Of a DNA stretch of 64,000 bases, positions 44,891 to 56,033 are shown in pieces. Source of the DNA: Leptodactylus fallax. Its lineage: Eukaryota > Chordata > Amphibia > Anura > Leptodactylidae. Every line of letters begins with the position of its first letter. Positions within the stretch are counted from its first letter, which is position 1. Where the stretch lies: NCBI GenBank assembly GCA_947044405.1, contig CAMRHE010000054.1:7021501-7085500 (forward strand). Direction: 5' to 3'. The notes beneath the pieces are model-generated. The model saw only the letters and a list, made by a program, of their open reading frames with translations, had not been told where the DNA came from and ran no database searches. A program made the translations under genes and the position numbers.

Positions 44891-46093
44891 GTTGATGTGC
44901 CTCATGTAACTGCTAAGGTTGCAGAACCCTAAAGCCAGTCCTAAAGTGATGTGCAAGCCATTGGCTATGGGCAAAACAAAGTCGAATTCACATACACAAC
45001 AAAACTAATTGTATAGCCCATTACTGTAGACCAATGCCCCATGTAATTTATCATGATGTCCTACATAAAAGCAAAACTGTATATATACTGTACATAGATA
45101 AATGAATGCTCTGAAGTAAAGATCTATATATGATCACAATTCCAGCAGATGAAGCTTCAGATGAGATAGATGCTGTAAATGTTTTATCAGAGCACTTGTT
45201 CTTATCATCAATCATTTACATAGTGTGCTACAATCGGAGCTCTTCCCAGGAAAAGTCACTCGGCAGCAAAAAAAGAAATGGAACAATCGACCACTTAATG
45301 CTAGATGCTACAACAGTATCAACAGTGAGCCAAAAAATGTATTATGTATACGAAAATGATTATCAGGGTCTCTCATTGTCAGTCACCTCGCCAGAAATAT
45401 ATACACCGCTATGTTCAAAGTTTGCCATTGAGAAAACACTATACTCAATGGCACTATACTATTCCCTAGACTTGCAGTGGTTTGTCTGTTATAGTACCTA
45501 TGTTTTTGTATACTGTCTGTATGTGAATCAATGTAGCAGATTTCTAGTTGCATTATTCTATTTAACAATAAAAAGTCCATAACAGGTTTTAATATTCCAC
45601 CTGATTCATTTATCTGAACCTACTCATTCTTATTCAGCACCATGAACAAATGTCTCCTGGGGTTAAATCAGGCAAAAATTATCATAGAAAGGACAAAAAG
45701 AAACCTACTCTACGTCCAATCTGCATACACACATAAGCATGTGAAATAACCTTGTGATTCAGTACATTACACTGGTACAGATGCCCCAATAGCTCCATCG
45801 CACACAGCCTGCTTTACACTGTCACTTAAACCAACGAACGATGATGGGATTTTTGCCATGTGTGTGAATGGACTGATAGGGTGTGGTATAGGGTATGAGG
45901 GCACTGCTACCGCTTTCTGGCACCTACCTAACATAAAGAAAATAGTTATAAATTATAGTGGTACACAATATTACATGATTTGTGCAAAAAATGAACTAAT
46001 AGAGTAACAATGTCTCCATCTTATAAAAGCACAGGACCTAACGTAAGACACAATTCATTCTGCCACTGAAATCCCTTTGTAGAATGGCGGGGC
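44891..46093. other. Unassigned non-coding DNA
   Basis: A 150-codon plus-strand frame (45130-45582) has no domain, no initiation context and no splice neighbours, so I do not call it a gene. Confidence 0.35.
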
Positions 46094-46100
46094 GAGAGAG

Positions 46101-46160
<60 letters not shown>
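46094..46160. repeat. (GA)n microsatellite
   Basis: About 33 GA units with two early GC interruptions. It lies about 0.7 kb downstream (minus sense) of the exon. Frames reading SLSLSL are artefacts. Confidence 0.95.
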
Positions 46161-46162
<2 letters not shown>

Positions 46163-46789
46163 CATCCTGAAGTAGCTGAGAACCTGAGTATAATCCCCCT
46201 GGTGTGACGGCATGAGCCACACTGGCAACAATAAAAGGGCAGGGTCTTTACTGAGCTGCAATCAGATTAACGGTATATTGGCATAAAGGCAATTAGCGGC
46301 TGGGCACTGGCTCTGCCTCTCCTAAGACTATTATGGTATTACCCTGCTTCACCACTCATGGGCCTGAATATAGGCTGACTGGCACCTTGCTGGAAATACC
46401 ATCTGCGATCAGCTGTGCACATTAGCAGAGAGACATCTTCCTCCACATACAGTCACAAAGTCAGACAACAGCAGGGGTAACAAATGGCACTGCCAGGGAC
46501 AATACAACAACTATCTGCACTTGTCATGTCTTTCTAGTAAACAGATGGGCTGCCAGTACTTATATAGGTATAGCCCCATATACAGAGCCGGCCTGCACTC
46601 TAGGTATCCTCATGCACTTGCTCCCTGCCCCTCTAGGTACTGGTTCTATAGGGCAGTGGCTATTCAATGTGGATGGTACATAATGCCCGGCAGGCTCTGG
46701 CGTATCACTCTGTGCTGCTGCTATTGCTGCCTTATCTGCAGTAACTGACACTCACTGGCTGCGGCTATTTTAGGTGAGTGCCCTTCTCC
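46161..46789 (-). other. Probable start of intron 1
   Basis: Non-coding sequence beyond the splice donor of the exon at 46835-46934. No second exon could be recognised here or further left. Confidence 0.45.
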
Positions 46790-47370
46790 CTGTGCTGTAC
46801 CGCCAGCCGGAGTGGTGCCCTCTGTGCCCAGTACCTTTATATCTTTCCAGCACGTCCTCGTAGGCCTGCAGGTATTCCTGTTCTTCGGTGCGCTGCTGCG
46901 AGGACGACGAGGCACTCGCCATATAATAAGCCATGGCTGAACTTCACGCACCCAGCTCCCTGTGACCACTGTACACCCGGTCTCCGGCCACCACCACAGA
47001 CAATCTGAGATGTGAGGGGGCGGAGGGAGGAGGGAGCTGTCACTGGAAACGCCCAGTCTGTCCCTAGCCTCCTCCAGTCCCTACCCGCACACACACACTG
47101 ACCAGTGTCCCAGCTGTCACAGGACTTCTCCGGGGTCTCACTGACAGTCTAGGCTGCGCATGGATTGGGCGGTGTCCGGGCATTACACAGCTCTTCTGAG
47201 AAACCCCCTATTTCTGCGAGACTGATAGTACCGCCCATAGCTATAAAATGCTGCGAGAGGAGACCAATGCCGCACTTGTGCTACTGGAAGCATCTCCTCA
47301 GCTTCTGCCATCCCTCAGGGGAGACGTCGCGGACAGCTAGCTACACCACTGCGTGTGTCTGCGCTATAAG
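46790..47370. promoter_or_regulatory. CpG-rich promoter island
   Basis: GC-rich, CpG-dense segment in an otherwise AT-rich, CpG-poor window ('cttcggtgcgctgctgcgag', 'gacgacgaggcactcgcc', 'acccggtctccggcc', 'gacgtcgcgg'). It covers the first coding exon on the minus strand and about 430 bp upstream of its start codon. No TATA box is obvious, as usual for such promoters. It could drive transcription in both directions, but I found no supported plus-strand exon. Confidence 0.7.
46835..46934 (-). CDS. First coding exon of an unidentified host gene
   Basis: On the minus strand an ATG in good context (TTCAGCC-ATG-G) lies just downstream of an in-frame TGA, so this is the true start. The 100-nt coding part gives 33 codons plus one base: residues begin MAYYMASASSSSQQ, and the second half (RTEEQEYLQAYEDVLERYK) is charged, Glu-rich and helical, likely the start of a coiled coil. 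It ends AAAG|GTACTG, a strong splice donor, with the intron in phase 1. A second in-frame Met (codon 5) could also serve. Sitting inside a CpG island supports a real promoter-proximal exon. The rest of the gene should extend left, beyond the window or in exons too short for me to see. I do not recognise the protein. Confidence 0.72.
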
Positions 47371-48224
47371 GGAGAGGAAGTGAACTATAATAGCATAACC
47401 AAACTGTAGCCCACTGCATATTTATTTAACCCCTAAGAGCACAAAACAGGCAGAGAGCGGGAACGTGAGGTGTCCAGGATGAAAATGTACCGAAATACAG
47501 CTATAATAAAGATTTTTATAGCACCAACATATACCACCGCAGTTTACACCACTATTCCTAAATGTGTTACTGAGTTGTGCTCTTCTGTCAATTCTATTCT
47601 CATTCCAGAAAAGCTGGATCACAATGTGGCCGCTATAACAACACGTATAGATCTCGCAGATTTCCCATTTTACCAGTTATCCATCATAATGGTTGCCCCT
47701 CAGCTTTTTTTTACATATAAAGAAGCTGTGGAGAAAGTCAAGGGTCAGGTCACACGCTGAAGGATATAAAGCAGATTTACAACGTTTGTGTTTGCTCCTA
47801 TAATGTGCTTTAACATTTGGCTCATTCTTTCCACAAAATGTTGTATTTAATTTTAAGCCATTTTCAGACTAGCCTGAGAAGATGCTATGCCTTAAGTGGG
47901 CATGTCTCATCACAAAGAGAGTGGCTTAAAATGTGCAATTTATTTAACAGATCCACTAAAAATGGATGCAAAGGAAAGGGTATCCACTTTCATACAATGT
48001 TAAAAAAAAAAAAAATCAGGAATAATTTCTGCCCTTTTTTTGTGCCAGACACAACAGTGCGATGTGTCTGACAAACAAAAAGGATAGAAACTGATTCCTT
48101 TTTTTAACATTAAAGGGTTATTCCCATTTTAGCAAAGATGGGAATAGCTGACACCAGAGTGGGACTTCCAGAAACAGGCAAATGCTCTACATTGCTTTAA
48201 TAACTCCCTAGCATTTGAGTCTCA
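47371..48224. other. Unassigned DNA upstream of the CpG island
   Basis: A 96-codon plus-strand frame at 47470-47760 starts MSRMKMYRNTAIIKIF; it has no recognised domain. Poly-A at 48002-48014. 'aaagggttattcccatttta' at 48112 resembles a TTAA-type MITE end. Confidence 0.35.
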
Positions 48225-48400
48225 GTACAAGCCTCCGTCCCCCATTCCACTTTAAATAGGCCGCTCCCATTACAGTGTATGGGGTCCACAGGTTTCCGCG
48301 TGTAACCTCTTTTTAAGTGGACAGGGTTTTTGTTTTTCGGGTCCCCAAGTGGAACCGAAAGACAGAAACCCGAATGCTAGTAAGAATCTAGTGTTAAAGG
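48225..48400. repeat. Remnant of a 'gctaggttcacac' hAT-like MITE
   Basis: Shares 'tatggggtccacaggtttcc' and 'gtttttcgggtccccaagtg' with 18093-18349 (there 'gggtccgccgggtttcc', 'cttggggacccgagaaac') and ends 'aagaatctagtgtta'. The left end is lost. Confidence 0.5.
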
Positions 48401-49483
48401 TGAATGAAAGTTACGGAAACAGGTTAGCTTTGCTAAACAAGCTACACTTGCATGACCGAGGTACAAAACTGATGTGAAAAAGGAACATCTTTCATGGCTG
48501 TTTTCCATCTGAGGGGCACCTGCTTTCATGCATCTCTCATAAATTTTAGTCTACTGAGGAGTCAGTGAAAATGAGTAAAAATAGGATATGTCCTATTTTT
48601 TGATTGTCCGTTAGAATGGACCGTCAAAAAATCGGTCATGTGAATAGTCCATTTCAATTCATGTGAATAATGTAAATATAGATAAATAGATAGATTTACA
48701 GTTTTTTTCAGCTCCACTATATCCTTTAGCATCTGTTTTTAGCGGATGCTCTTAACAGATATCTAAGGTTGATGTGTAGCAACAGCAACTTCTGCAACAA
48801 AATCTGCAGCATGTGCATGGCAGGGTAAACTTTTGAATCAGAAAAATCTGAAGTTAAATCTGCCTCCAAAATTCAGTGCTAATTTTTGATGGGAATTTTC
48901 AAAGTACATGCTGACTTTGTCCATGACTTTTTTTTTTTTTTTTTTTTTTTTTAATGCAGGACAAGTTTTCCAGCGGTGTAGATTCAGCACCAAAATAAGT
49001 GTAGACAAATCTCAGCGTGAACTGTGTCGAAAAGACAAAATAATTGATAATACTACTTCAATGGCTGAAGAAATAAACTGTAGCTTTATACAATAGGACA
49101 TACCAGATTTGTTTCCATATACAGTTTGTGAGCCTCACCCTAGGAAATACTGGAAAGTGCAGCTATGGAAAATACCTCACGCATGCACACATCCATCCTC
49201 CTAAACACAGAGAGGAAATCCATGCCAAGCATCACAGGTGCACTGCCAGGGGGGCAGGTCCACAGCCACAAATGACAAGAGAAGCACCTCATATATTATT
49301 AATAGCACATGGCTAAATTCAGTATTCCGCAGCCTGGCTAGTTGAATATAATACAGTTAGTTAGCAAACTGCTTATTAAACAGGAAAAGTTACAAATTGT
49401 GACTTATGAATTTATATACTGGCACCAGTTTTCATCACCTTACCAGTGATGCTAAATATGACTAGCAACTAAACTTTGTCTAT
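48401..49483. other. Unassigned DNA with decayed MITE arms and poly-T
   Basis: 48580-48665 ('cctattttttgattgtccgt', 'atcggtcatgtgaatagtcc') resembles the element at 467-660. A T24 run lies at 48929-48952. Confidence 0.4.
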
Positions 49484-49487
49484 TTAA

Positions 49488-49820
49488 CGGCGTGTTTCAA
49501 TTTCTTTTTAACCCTTGCAGATGCTTAAAATAGCAAAATCTGCATCCTCACCTCTTCATTCAGTTGGGAATCCAATTGAGAGTCTCCGTTCGGTTACCTG
49601 ATCTTTGTTATTTTGTCCTCATGTGAGCGGATCAGCCAATCAGTTGTTGAGCCTTCATTCTCCACTTAAAGTGTATTGCTGATATGCAGGCCAGAGTTCA
49701 GGAACACCAGAGACCCAGAGAGAGACTCTCCCCTGGATCTCCGGCTGAATGAAGAGGTAAGTATGGAGATTTTATTACTCTAAGCCTCTGCAGGTGTTAA
49801 AAGGAAATTGGAATATCATT
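49488..49820. mobile_element. Palindromic element between TTAA sites
   Basis: TTAA at 49484-49487 and 49821-49824. The outer arm 'caatttctttttaacccttg' pairs with 'caggtgttaaaaggaaattg', 'cctcttcattcag' with 'ctgaatgaagagg', and 'gagagtctc' with 'gagagactctc'. The very ends match less well than in the other TTAA elements. Non-coding. Confidence 0.55.
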
Positions 49821-49946
49821 TTAATGTCCTATAAATATAGGTAATTTTGGCCTGCAGGATTCAGCTGATTTTTTGCCATATTTTGGATAGAAAAAATATA
49901 GGAGGATATTCATTAAGACCAGTGTGTTATATGTTGGTCTTTGTGA

Positions 49947-52400
49947 AAGATCTCGTCCTACCGAACCTGAGTTCGGCACACCTGAGATCGCTTCAATTAC
50001 CTCACACCCACCACCAGTGAGTGTTCTGGGCCCATAGGATAATACGAAATGAGCTTTCTAAATTTTATATATTTATTAACCCTAAAAGGGTCGGTACTAG
50101 ACACTTAACACATACAGAGAATACATGTAGTGATTAGCAAGCAAATACAAGTGGAATGCAACGTGACACAGTGCACAAAATAAAAATGGGAATAAACAGA
50201 AGAAAAGAAAATATTACCAACACAAGCCTGTGATTGGTTCTCTGGGCTCCGAATGTTGAGCTCAGGGCGCGTGTAAGGGAATTGCTAGAGGAGCAATTCC
50301 CCAGTAGCTGCTGGTAAACTCTGGGGGGAGGGGCACAACAAGACAGTGAACCCTAAGCTGAACCCCCCCACTGCTCTGGCTACTTGCCCGATCTGTCCTA
50401 GGCGACAGCCAGCAACTGATCGACAGTCCCTTCTTAATATAGGTGATAACACAGAACGCAGACAGGACAAACAACAACAAAAGGGAGGTCAGCTAGCCAA
50501 GGGATCGGTAACAGTCGAGCAATGCAATATAGAATCAAAATCCAAGAGAATAGTGAAAGGTAAGCCATAGGTCAGGAATAAGAAAACAGGTAACAAAACA
50601 GCAAGGAGTAATAGCCAGTACGCATGAGGTAATATCAAGCGCCAATGTGAATGTGAGCAAACAATAAATAGGAAGGAAGAACCCGCCCCAGACTTGATAG
50701 GATGATAGGCTGTCAATCACACAGGTAAGGCTAAAATTAACTATTAGTGGAGCAGAGGAAAACCAAGGTGAAGGAGATGGGTGTGGTGGAAAATCAATTA
50801 AGGAGGTGAGGGAATAGGACAGTGTTCAGACAATACAAGAAAAACCCAAAAGAAAGAATCACAGCCGAACCCACCTCCTGTGCCACAGCATGCGGCCGGA
50901 TGGCGCAGAAGTTCAAACGGATGCGGATGTAACAACACATACTTAAAGCAGTCCAAAAGTATGTGTCCGGGCATGCTATTCCAGTGGCAGCACCCCCTTG
51001 ACTCTGGGCAGTGCTATCTGGGTGGCTTTCAGCAGAAGAAGAACAATTTCCAGAACAAGTAGATAGTCCGTTTCTCTGAGCCCATGTGGTAGGCTTCAGG
51101 GTTCTTCTTTAAGCAAGTTACAGAGCATGTGTCTCCTACATGCTGTTACATCTCTTCCACGATAACAAAAAGTCTCAGGCCTCAATGCTAGGCCACATGT
51201 TTAGACCAGATGGTTGGAGTCTGCACCATGACCTCCCCCCCCCATCTCCTTCAGGAACAACAAAGACAAAAAGACCAAAGACCCCCCTCTTCCTGGTCTG
51301 AGAACTTTTAACTAAAAAGGTCTCCTCCCTAAGTGATGACTCCCCAATCCCCTTTGGGTAAGGAGAGCAGTGTCTGGACCCTTTCCGGGTGTTGCACAGT
51401 AACGTGTGTATTCTGAGTGTGTGCCTTAGGCCTGGCGCATCTAGGGAATTTATGGAGCGACTGTAAGAGGTTCCACAGGGCAGATATTGCCATAAAACCA
51501 TAATCCTTTTGATGTGTAGCTGGCTCCAACTTGTCTGTGGCTAGTGTGCAGAAATCCCTCCTGTGAAGAATATCGCCTTGCCAAGCCTCTTGGCGTACCT
51601 GCGATCACCCTTCGTAACCTTCCACTCACAACCCGTGAGCGGACAGAGTTCGTAGGATAGAATGAAACGAGCTTTATAAATTTTATATATTTAATAACCC
51701 GAGTGGGTCGGTACTAATTAATAGCATATACAGAAATATACAATATTAATATGATCAAGCATAAACATACGAGCAAAAGTGCGATGATACAGCACATAAA
51801 ACAAAAATGGAAATAAAGTATAGAATAATACCAGACCTAAGTCTCTTAGCTGTGTCTCTTTCAGGCTCCACACAAAGACCAAAGACTTCTCTCCACCTCA
51901 GTGTGAGACCCTCTTCAGCCCCACCCTTCACCTCCCCCAGCCAGCCCTCCTTCTCCCTCCTTTGCAGAATCCTCGGAGAGATGGGTACCTTCCTAGGTGC
52001 GGGGAGGGGTGGGTAAAGTTAAGGTCACTGGACTACTATCCCCCACCGCCATCTGGCCAGAGATAAAAACCAGTGAGGCATAGCGTCCAGCAGTGTAAAC
52101 TCAACTTAAGCACCACATTCCAACAAGTGGGGGGAGGACTAACATGAGCAAGTAAAAACACACTTCCAAGAAAGATATAAAACTGAGGGTCGGTTCATCA
52201 TACCTCCCAGCACATCCTTTCTGAAGGACCCCCTGCTGGGTTAATGAGTGTAGCACTGTTATGTAAACAAAGGCCTGTGTCATTGACTCTTTGGGGATCA
52301 AAGGGTTGTTGATTACAGAGTCCCTGGACCACACTCCTCAAGCCTATGACAAAATGGCTGAAAACAGACAGGAACCACACGATATGAGCGAGTAGTAATA
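49947..52400 (-). repeat. Diverged pair of a long interspersed repeat, possibly LTR-derived
   Basis: Two blocks, about 49970-50220 and 51610-51840, share the same order of words: 'acgaaatgagctttctaaa' against 'acgagctttataaa', then 'ttttatatatttattaaccc' against 'ttttatatatttaataaccc', 'gggtcggtactag' against 'gggtcggtactaa', then 'cacataaaacaaaaatgga'-like text. They lie 1.65 kb apart in the same orientation. Read on the minus strand each has AATAAATATATAAAATTT beside a GC-richer block, which would fit an LTR with a poly-A region. No retroviral protein frame was recognised between them, so an unclassified repeat is equally possible. Confidence 0.4.
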
Positions 52401-52828
52401 CATGAAATACATATCAGGGGCTCTTATCATCACAGTCTTCATCTGCCATTGGTGTCAATTGAGCCAAAATTAAAATGATGAACAGGCCTTTCAATAATTG
52501 TGGCACATCAGGATGTCTTTGTACCAGAAATTGAAATCTATTCCAGCTAAGAGCTGGAGTAGATGTGAGGTGTGATTTACAGCAGTTTTCTGGCATAAGT
52601 AACTTTAAATGTATGAAGCTTTTAGAACAAGTCTGCCCCCCACCCCCAGCCCATCCACAACCTGCCTAATTATATAAACAGTGCCCTAAGTGCCAGAAAA
52701 GGGATTAAAAAGGTAGAAAAATGACATGCAGGACCTTTTAGACACTGGTTTCATGAATGTGCCCTATAGTGTTTATTTTTATTTTTTTAAGAAGAATGTA
52801 AAAAAAAATAAAATGCTTTAAGAATATG
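52401..52828. other. Unassigned non-coding DNA
   Basis: No gene recognised. Confidence 0.35.
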
Positions 52829-52832
52829 TTAA

Positions 52833-53396
52833 AGGGAATTTATCACAGTCAAAATTATATTTCATTTACAAGAAGTATTTTAGGCAGTCCTATTCAGTGA
52901 CTGACAACCTTCCCTGTCATATGCATATGACTATCCATACAAAGAGAGCTGTCAATGACAGCAGCACACGATCGTGTTTCACCCGTGAAACATGGTCCAT
53001 GTGCTAGCCAGATGTACCAGCTTTAACTTTGTGCTGGGAGCAGGACTCCTAGCATCCTAGTTATCTATGAAGCTAGGAGTCCCTGCCTCCCAGCGACATA
53101 CTGTCCCCTACTGTAATTGATAGGGGACAGTACATCACTGGGATGCAGAGACTCCTCCCTTCATAGATAACTAGTTTGCTAGGAGTCCTGCTCTAGACAT
53201 GAAGTTCATGCCGGTACATCTAGCTAGCACATGGACCGTATTTCACGGGTGAAACACGGTCGTGTGCTGCTGCCCTAAAGACTATAAGTTATAATGAATC
53301 TTTTCCCAAATATTATATATCAATCTGTTCATCCTTTCATGCTATGTAACATACTGCCCGCAGATAGGACTTCATGTACAATGGGACAAATTCTCT
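52833..53396. mobile_element. TTAA element, first of three joined elements
   Basis: TTAA at 52829-52832 and 53397-53400. Ends AGGGAATTTATCACAGTC and the inverse of the right end, AGAGAATTTGTCCCATTG. It carries a 314-bp palindrome at 52959-53272 in the middle. Purine-purine ends suggest Kolobok type. Its right TTAA is the left TTAA of the next element. Confidence 0.65.
52959..53272. mobile_element. 314-bp near-perfect palindrome inside the TTAA element
   Basis: Left arm CAGCAGCACACGATCGTGTT, right arm GGTCGTGTGCTGCTG. The arms continue through 'ttcacccgtgaaac' / 'tttcacgggtgaaac', 'catgtgctagc' / 'gctagcacatg', 'ggactcctagcat' / 'gctaggagtcc' and 'ctgtcccctac' / 'ataggggacag'. Centre near 53115. 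It may be a separate MITE or the core of the host element; a clear target duplication is not visible. Confidence 0.65.
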
Positions 53397-53400
53397 TTAA

Positions 53401-54392
53401 CCCTTACGTGACGCAGACTTCTTTCATTTTTGTGTTTTCGTTTTTTACTCCCTGCATTCCAAAAGCCATAACTGTCTAATTTTTCCATTTCCGTAGTCAT
53501 ATGAGGGCTTGATGTTTGCGTGATAAGTTGTACTGCAAAATGTTACCATTTATTATTTTGTGCAATGTACTGGGAAGCGGGAAAAAAATTCTGAATGAGG
53601 TAGAATTGAAAAAAAAAACGCAGTACCGCCATTTTCTTATGGGGTTTGTTTTTACGGCTTCCACTCTGCGGTAAAAATGTTATGTTAGGTCTATTCTGCA
53701 GGTCAGTATGATCACGGTGATGCCAAATTTATATAGTTTTCTTCATGTTTTAATAACTTTACAAAAATTCTAAATTTTGAAGAAAAAAAATCATTTTTTA
53801 AATCACCATGTTCTGACACCTGTAACTTATATTTCAGTATACGGAGCTGTGTAAGGTGACTTTTTTGCGGGACAATATGTAGTTTTTATTGATACCATGT
53901 TTGGGAATGTATGATGTTTTGATAACTTTTTATTCCATTTTTTTAGGGATACTATTTGGTGAAAAAACGCCAAATCAGCCATTTTGATTTTTTTTTCCTG
54001 CTATGGCATTTACCATATGGGACAAATGTTTTTATATTTTAATAGTTTGGGCATTTTCGGACTTAGGAAGCCTAATGTGTTTATGTTTACTTTTATTAAA
54101 TTTATATTTATGTGATCTAAGGAAAGGGGGTTGATTTAAACTTTTTTTTTTTTACTTGTTTTTTAGCCCCCCTAGAGGGCTTGAAGATATGATCTTCAGA
54201 TCACCTGTGCAATAGACTACAATACTACTGTATTGCAGTCTATGGCAGTTTTGCTATGCAACTACTGAAGCCTGCTGCGGGCAGGTTTCAGTAGTTACAT
54301 TACTATGGCAGAGCTGGGAGACTTCAGAACAGCTAGTGCGGCCGCTCTATGGCAGAGCTGGGAGCCTTCAGAACAGCTAGTACGCCTAAGTG
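53401..54392. mobile_element. Roughly 1-kb TTAA element with piggyBac-like ends, second of three
   Basis: TTAA at 53397-53400 and 54393-54396. Left terminus CCCTTACGTGACG, inverse of right terminus CACTTAGGCGTAC: short, imperfect, with a leading pyrimidine as in piggyBac. The body is T-rich and non-coding ('tgagggcttgatgtttgcgt', 'gtatgatgttttgataactt', 'aaggaaagggggttg'). 'atggcagagctgggag' is duplicated at about 54304 and 54350. A fragment of the family is at 25990-26513. Confidence 0.6.
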
Positions 54393-54396
54393 TTAA

Positions 54397-54783
54397 AGAG
54401 GACCTTTCATCGCCTCCAACAAGTCCAGTTCTTATCATCAAGTAATAGCTGCTGCTCCACTGGTTCTGACATAGTTGGAATTTTATTCTCTAGCCCTCAA
54501 TTATCTTGAGCAATCAGTGCTGTTAGTTTTGGTGCCTGATATGCTATTTAGGGTCTGTACTTTCAGGAGGGTGGTGTCAGGCAGGAGGAGGCAAAGGGTG
54601 TGATTCTGAGCTCTGACACTGGCTGCCTCTGATTGGAGCTCTGAATCAAGACCCCTGCATGACACTGCCCATCTGCCATTAGAGAGCTAAAATAGCACAT
54701 CGGGCAGCAAAGCTAACTGCACTTGTTTCTCTGGAACGGTGGGGACTAGTGAAAAAATTTCAACTGTGCCAGAATCAAATGCT
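54397..54783. mobile_element. TTAA element (35791 family), third of three, right end lost
   Basis: Begins directly after the shared TTAA with AGAGGACCTTTCATCGCC. 'ctgctccactggttctgaca', 'ttggtgcctgatatgctatt' and 'gaacggtggggactagtg' match 35791-36220 in order. After 'gccagaatca' the match stops and a different repeat begins at about 54784, so the right terminus and its TTAA are missing. Confidence 0.7.
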
Positions 54784-55240
54784 ATAGGGAATCTGTCAAG
54801 GGGATTTGTAATACTAAACCGCCCACAGGTCCTTATTGTCCAAGGGTTTAGTGTCCCTAATCACCCAATCATAAAGCCATCAGTACCAATAAAAAAAAAA
54901 AAAAAAAAGCTTTATACTCACCCTACTGCTGTACTTCTCATGCAAGCACAGTTCTTCACTGAAGCCAGAGGAGTACACCTCGGCTTCAGAGCACATGCGC
55001 CGTACCTCTAGCACTTGAGCAGTGAAGCCAGGGTGCACATCCTCAGCTTCAACGAAGAACTGCGCGGGCGCTGGAAGCATCAGAGGTGAGTCTGATGACA
55101 CTCATCAGACTCATCTCTAGATAAGTATAAAGGTTTATTTTTTAAACAAAAATGCAGGCACAGATTTGAAACAGGGAAATTTGGGACAGAAAACCCCCGG
55201 TCTATAAAGACCTGTGGGTGGTTTAGTGTTTCTTTTAAAC
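54784..55240. repeat. Palindromic repeat with 'actaaaccgcccacaggtc' arms
   Basis: The left arm 'gtaatactaaaccgcccac' with 'aggtcctta' pairs with the right arm 'agacctgtgggtggtttagt'. The inside has 'gaagccagaggagtacacct' / 'gaagccagggtgcacatcct' as a near-direct repeat and an A19 run at 54890-54908. The left end overwrites the TTAA element at 54397. Confidence 0.55.
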
Positions 55241-55815
55241 AGTCTGTAGAGCCGTATCTAACACTATATGGTCATTGTGTAGTGATAATTTCAGTATTAC
55301 TTTGTTAGGGGCTCACTTGGATAGTTTTGTGCCGAACCCCTAGCTACACCTCTTCCTAGACTCTTTGCTGCATCCAGGGCTATCCCTAAAATATTATTAT
55401 CTGGTGATTCTGTGAACACTACTGGTTTTGGCCACAAAAGATTTAAAAGGATGAGATTGTGTTTTTTTTTTTTTTTTCTCATTCTGCCCATTGGTGAGCC
55501 CTGTATGATATTATCTTCACACCCAAGCTGAAGCTCAACTTTATTATTTGGACACTGATATTTTATGTTAGAATAGGAGTTCCTAGAACAGGGGTCCTCA
55601 GTAAGGATACATTTAAATTGAGTGGTGGGTGAGCAAGAGCCTTGGCTTTTCCATCAGCCCCATTGACACTGAATATAGTGTCAGGAGGCATGCTTGACTG
55701 TTGTTCCATTGCAATGAGAAGAACCAAGAGGATTAAGCCCCCTATTTTAATGATGGGTGTGGGTCGCAGCAGAGGGGCTCTCAGTGATGCGGTGGCCAGG
55801 AAAATCCCTTCAATA
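55241..55815. other. Unassigned non-coding DNA
   Basis: No gene recognised; a T-run lies at 55462-55476. Confidence 0.35.
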
Positions 55816-56033
55816 TAAGGCCCCACGTTGCTGAAACACAACGTTTTTTGTTGCAGATTTTGCTGTGTTTTTTGAGCCAAAGTCAGGAGTGGCTTGAAAA
55901 GGAATGGAAAATATACAGGAAGCTCTTAGACGTTTTCCTTCTGTTAAATACACTCCTGACTTTGGCACAAAAACCCTTGGCAAAATCCGCAACAAAGAAC
56001 GAAGCATTTCCAGAACAAGGGGCATTAGCCTTA
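55816..56033. mobile_element. Palindromic hAT-like MITE, family A, copy 2
   Basis: Left end AAGGCCCCACGTTGCTGAAA, right end AAGGGGCATTAGCCTTAAA. 'gttgcagattttgctgtg', 'gagccaaagtcaggagtg' and 'actcctgactttggcacaa' match copy 1 at 1195-1413. Non-coding. Confidence 0.7.

Noticed and set aside
45130..45582. 150-codon plus-strand frame
   Set aside because: No recognisable domain, poor start context and no flanking splice sites; AT-rich DNA yields frames of this size by chance.
46038..46261. Frames reading SLSLSL
   Set aside because: Translation of the (GA)n microsatellite.
46721..46969. 82-codon minus-strand frame over the CpG island
   Set aside because: Wrong frame relative to the exon at 46835-46934, which has the better start, upstream stop and splice donor.
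47165..47383. Plus-strand frame suggesting a divergent gene at the CpG island
   Set aside because: No good start context, donor or conserved composition; left as an open possibility only in the promoter entry.
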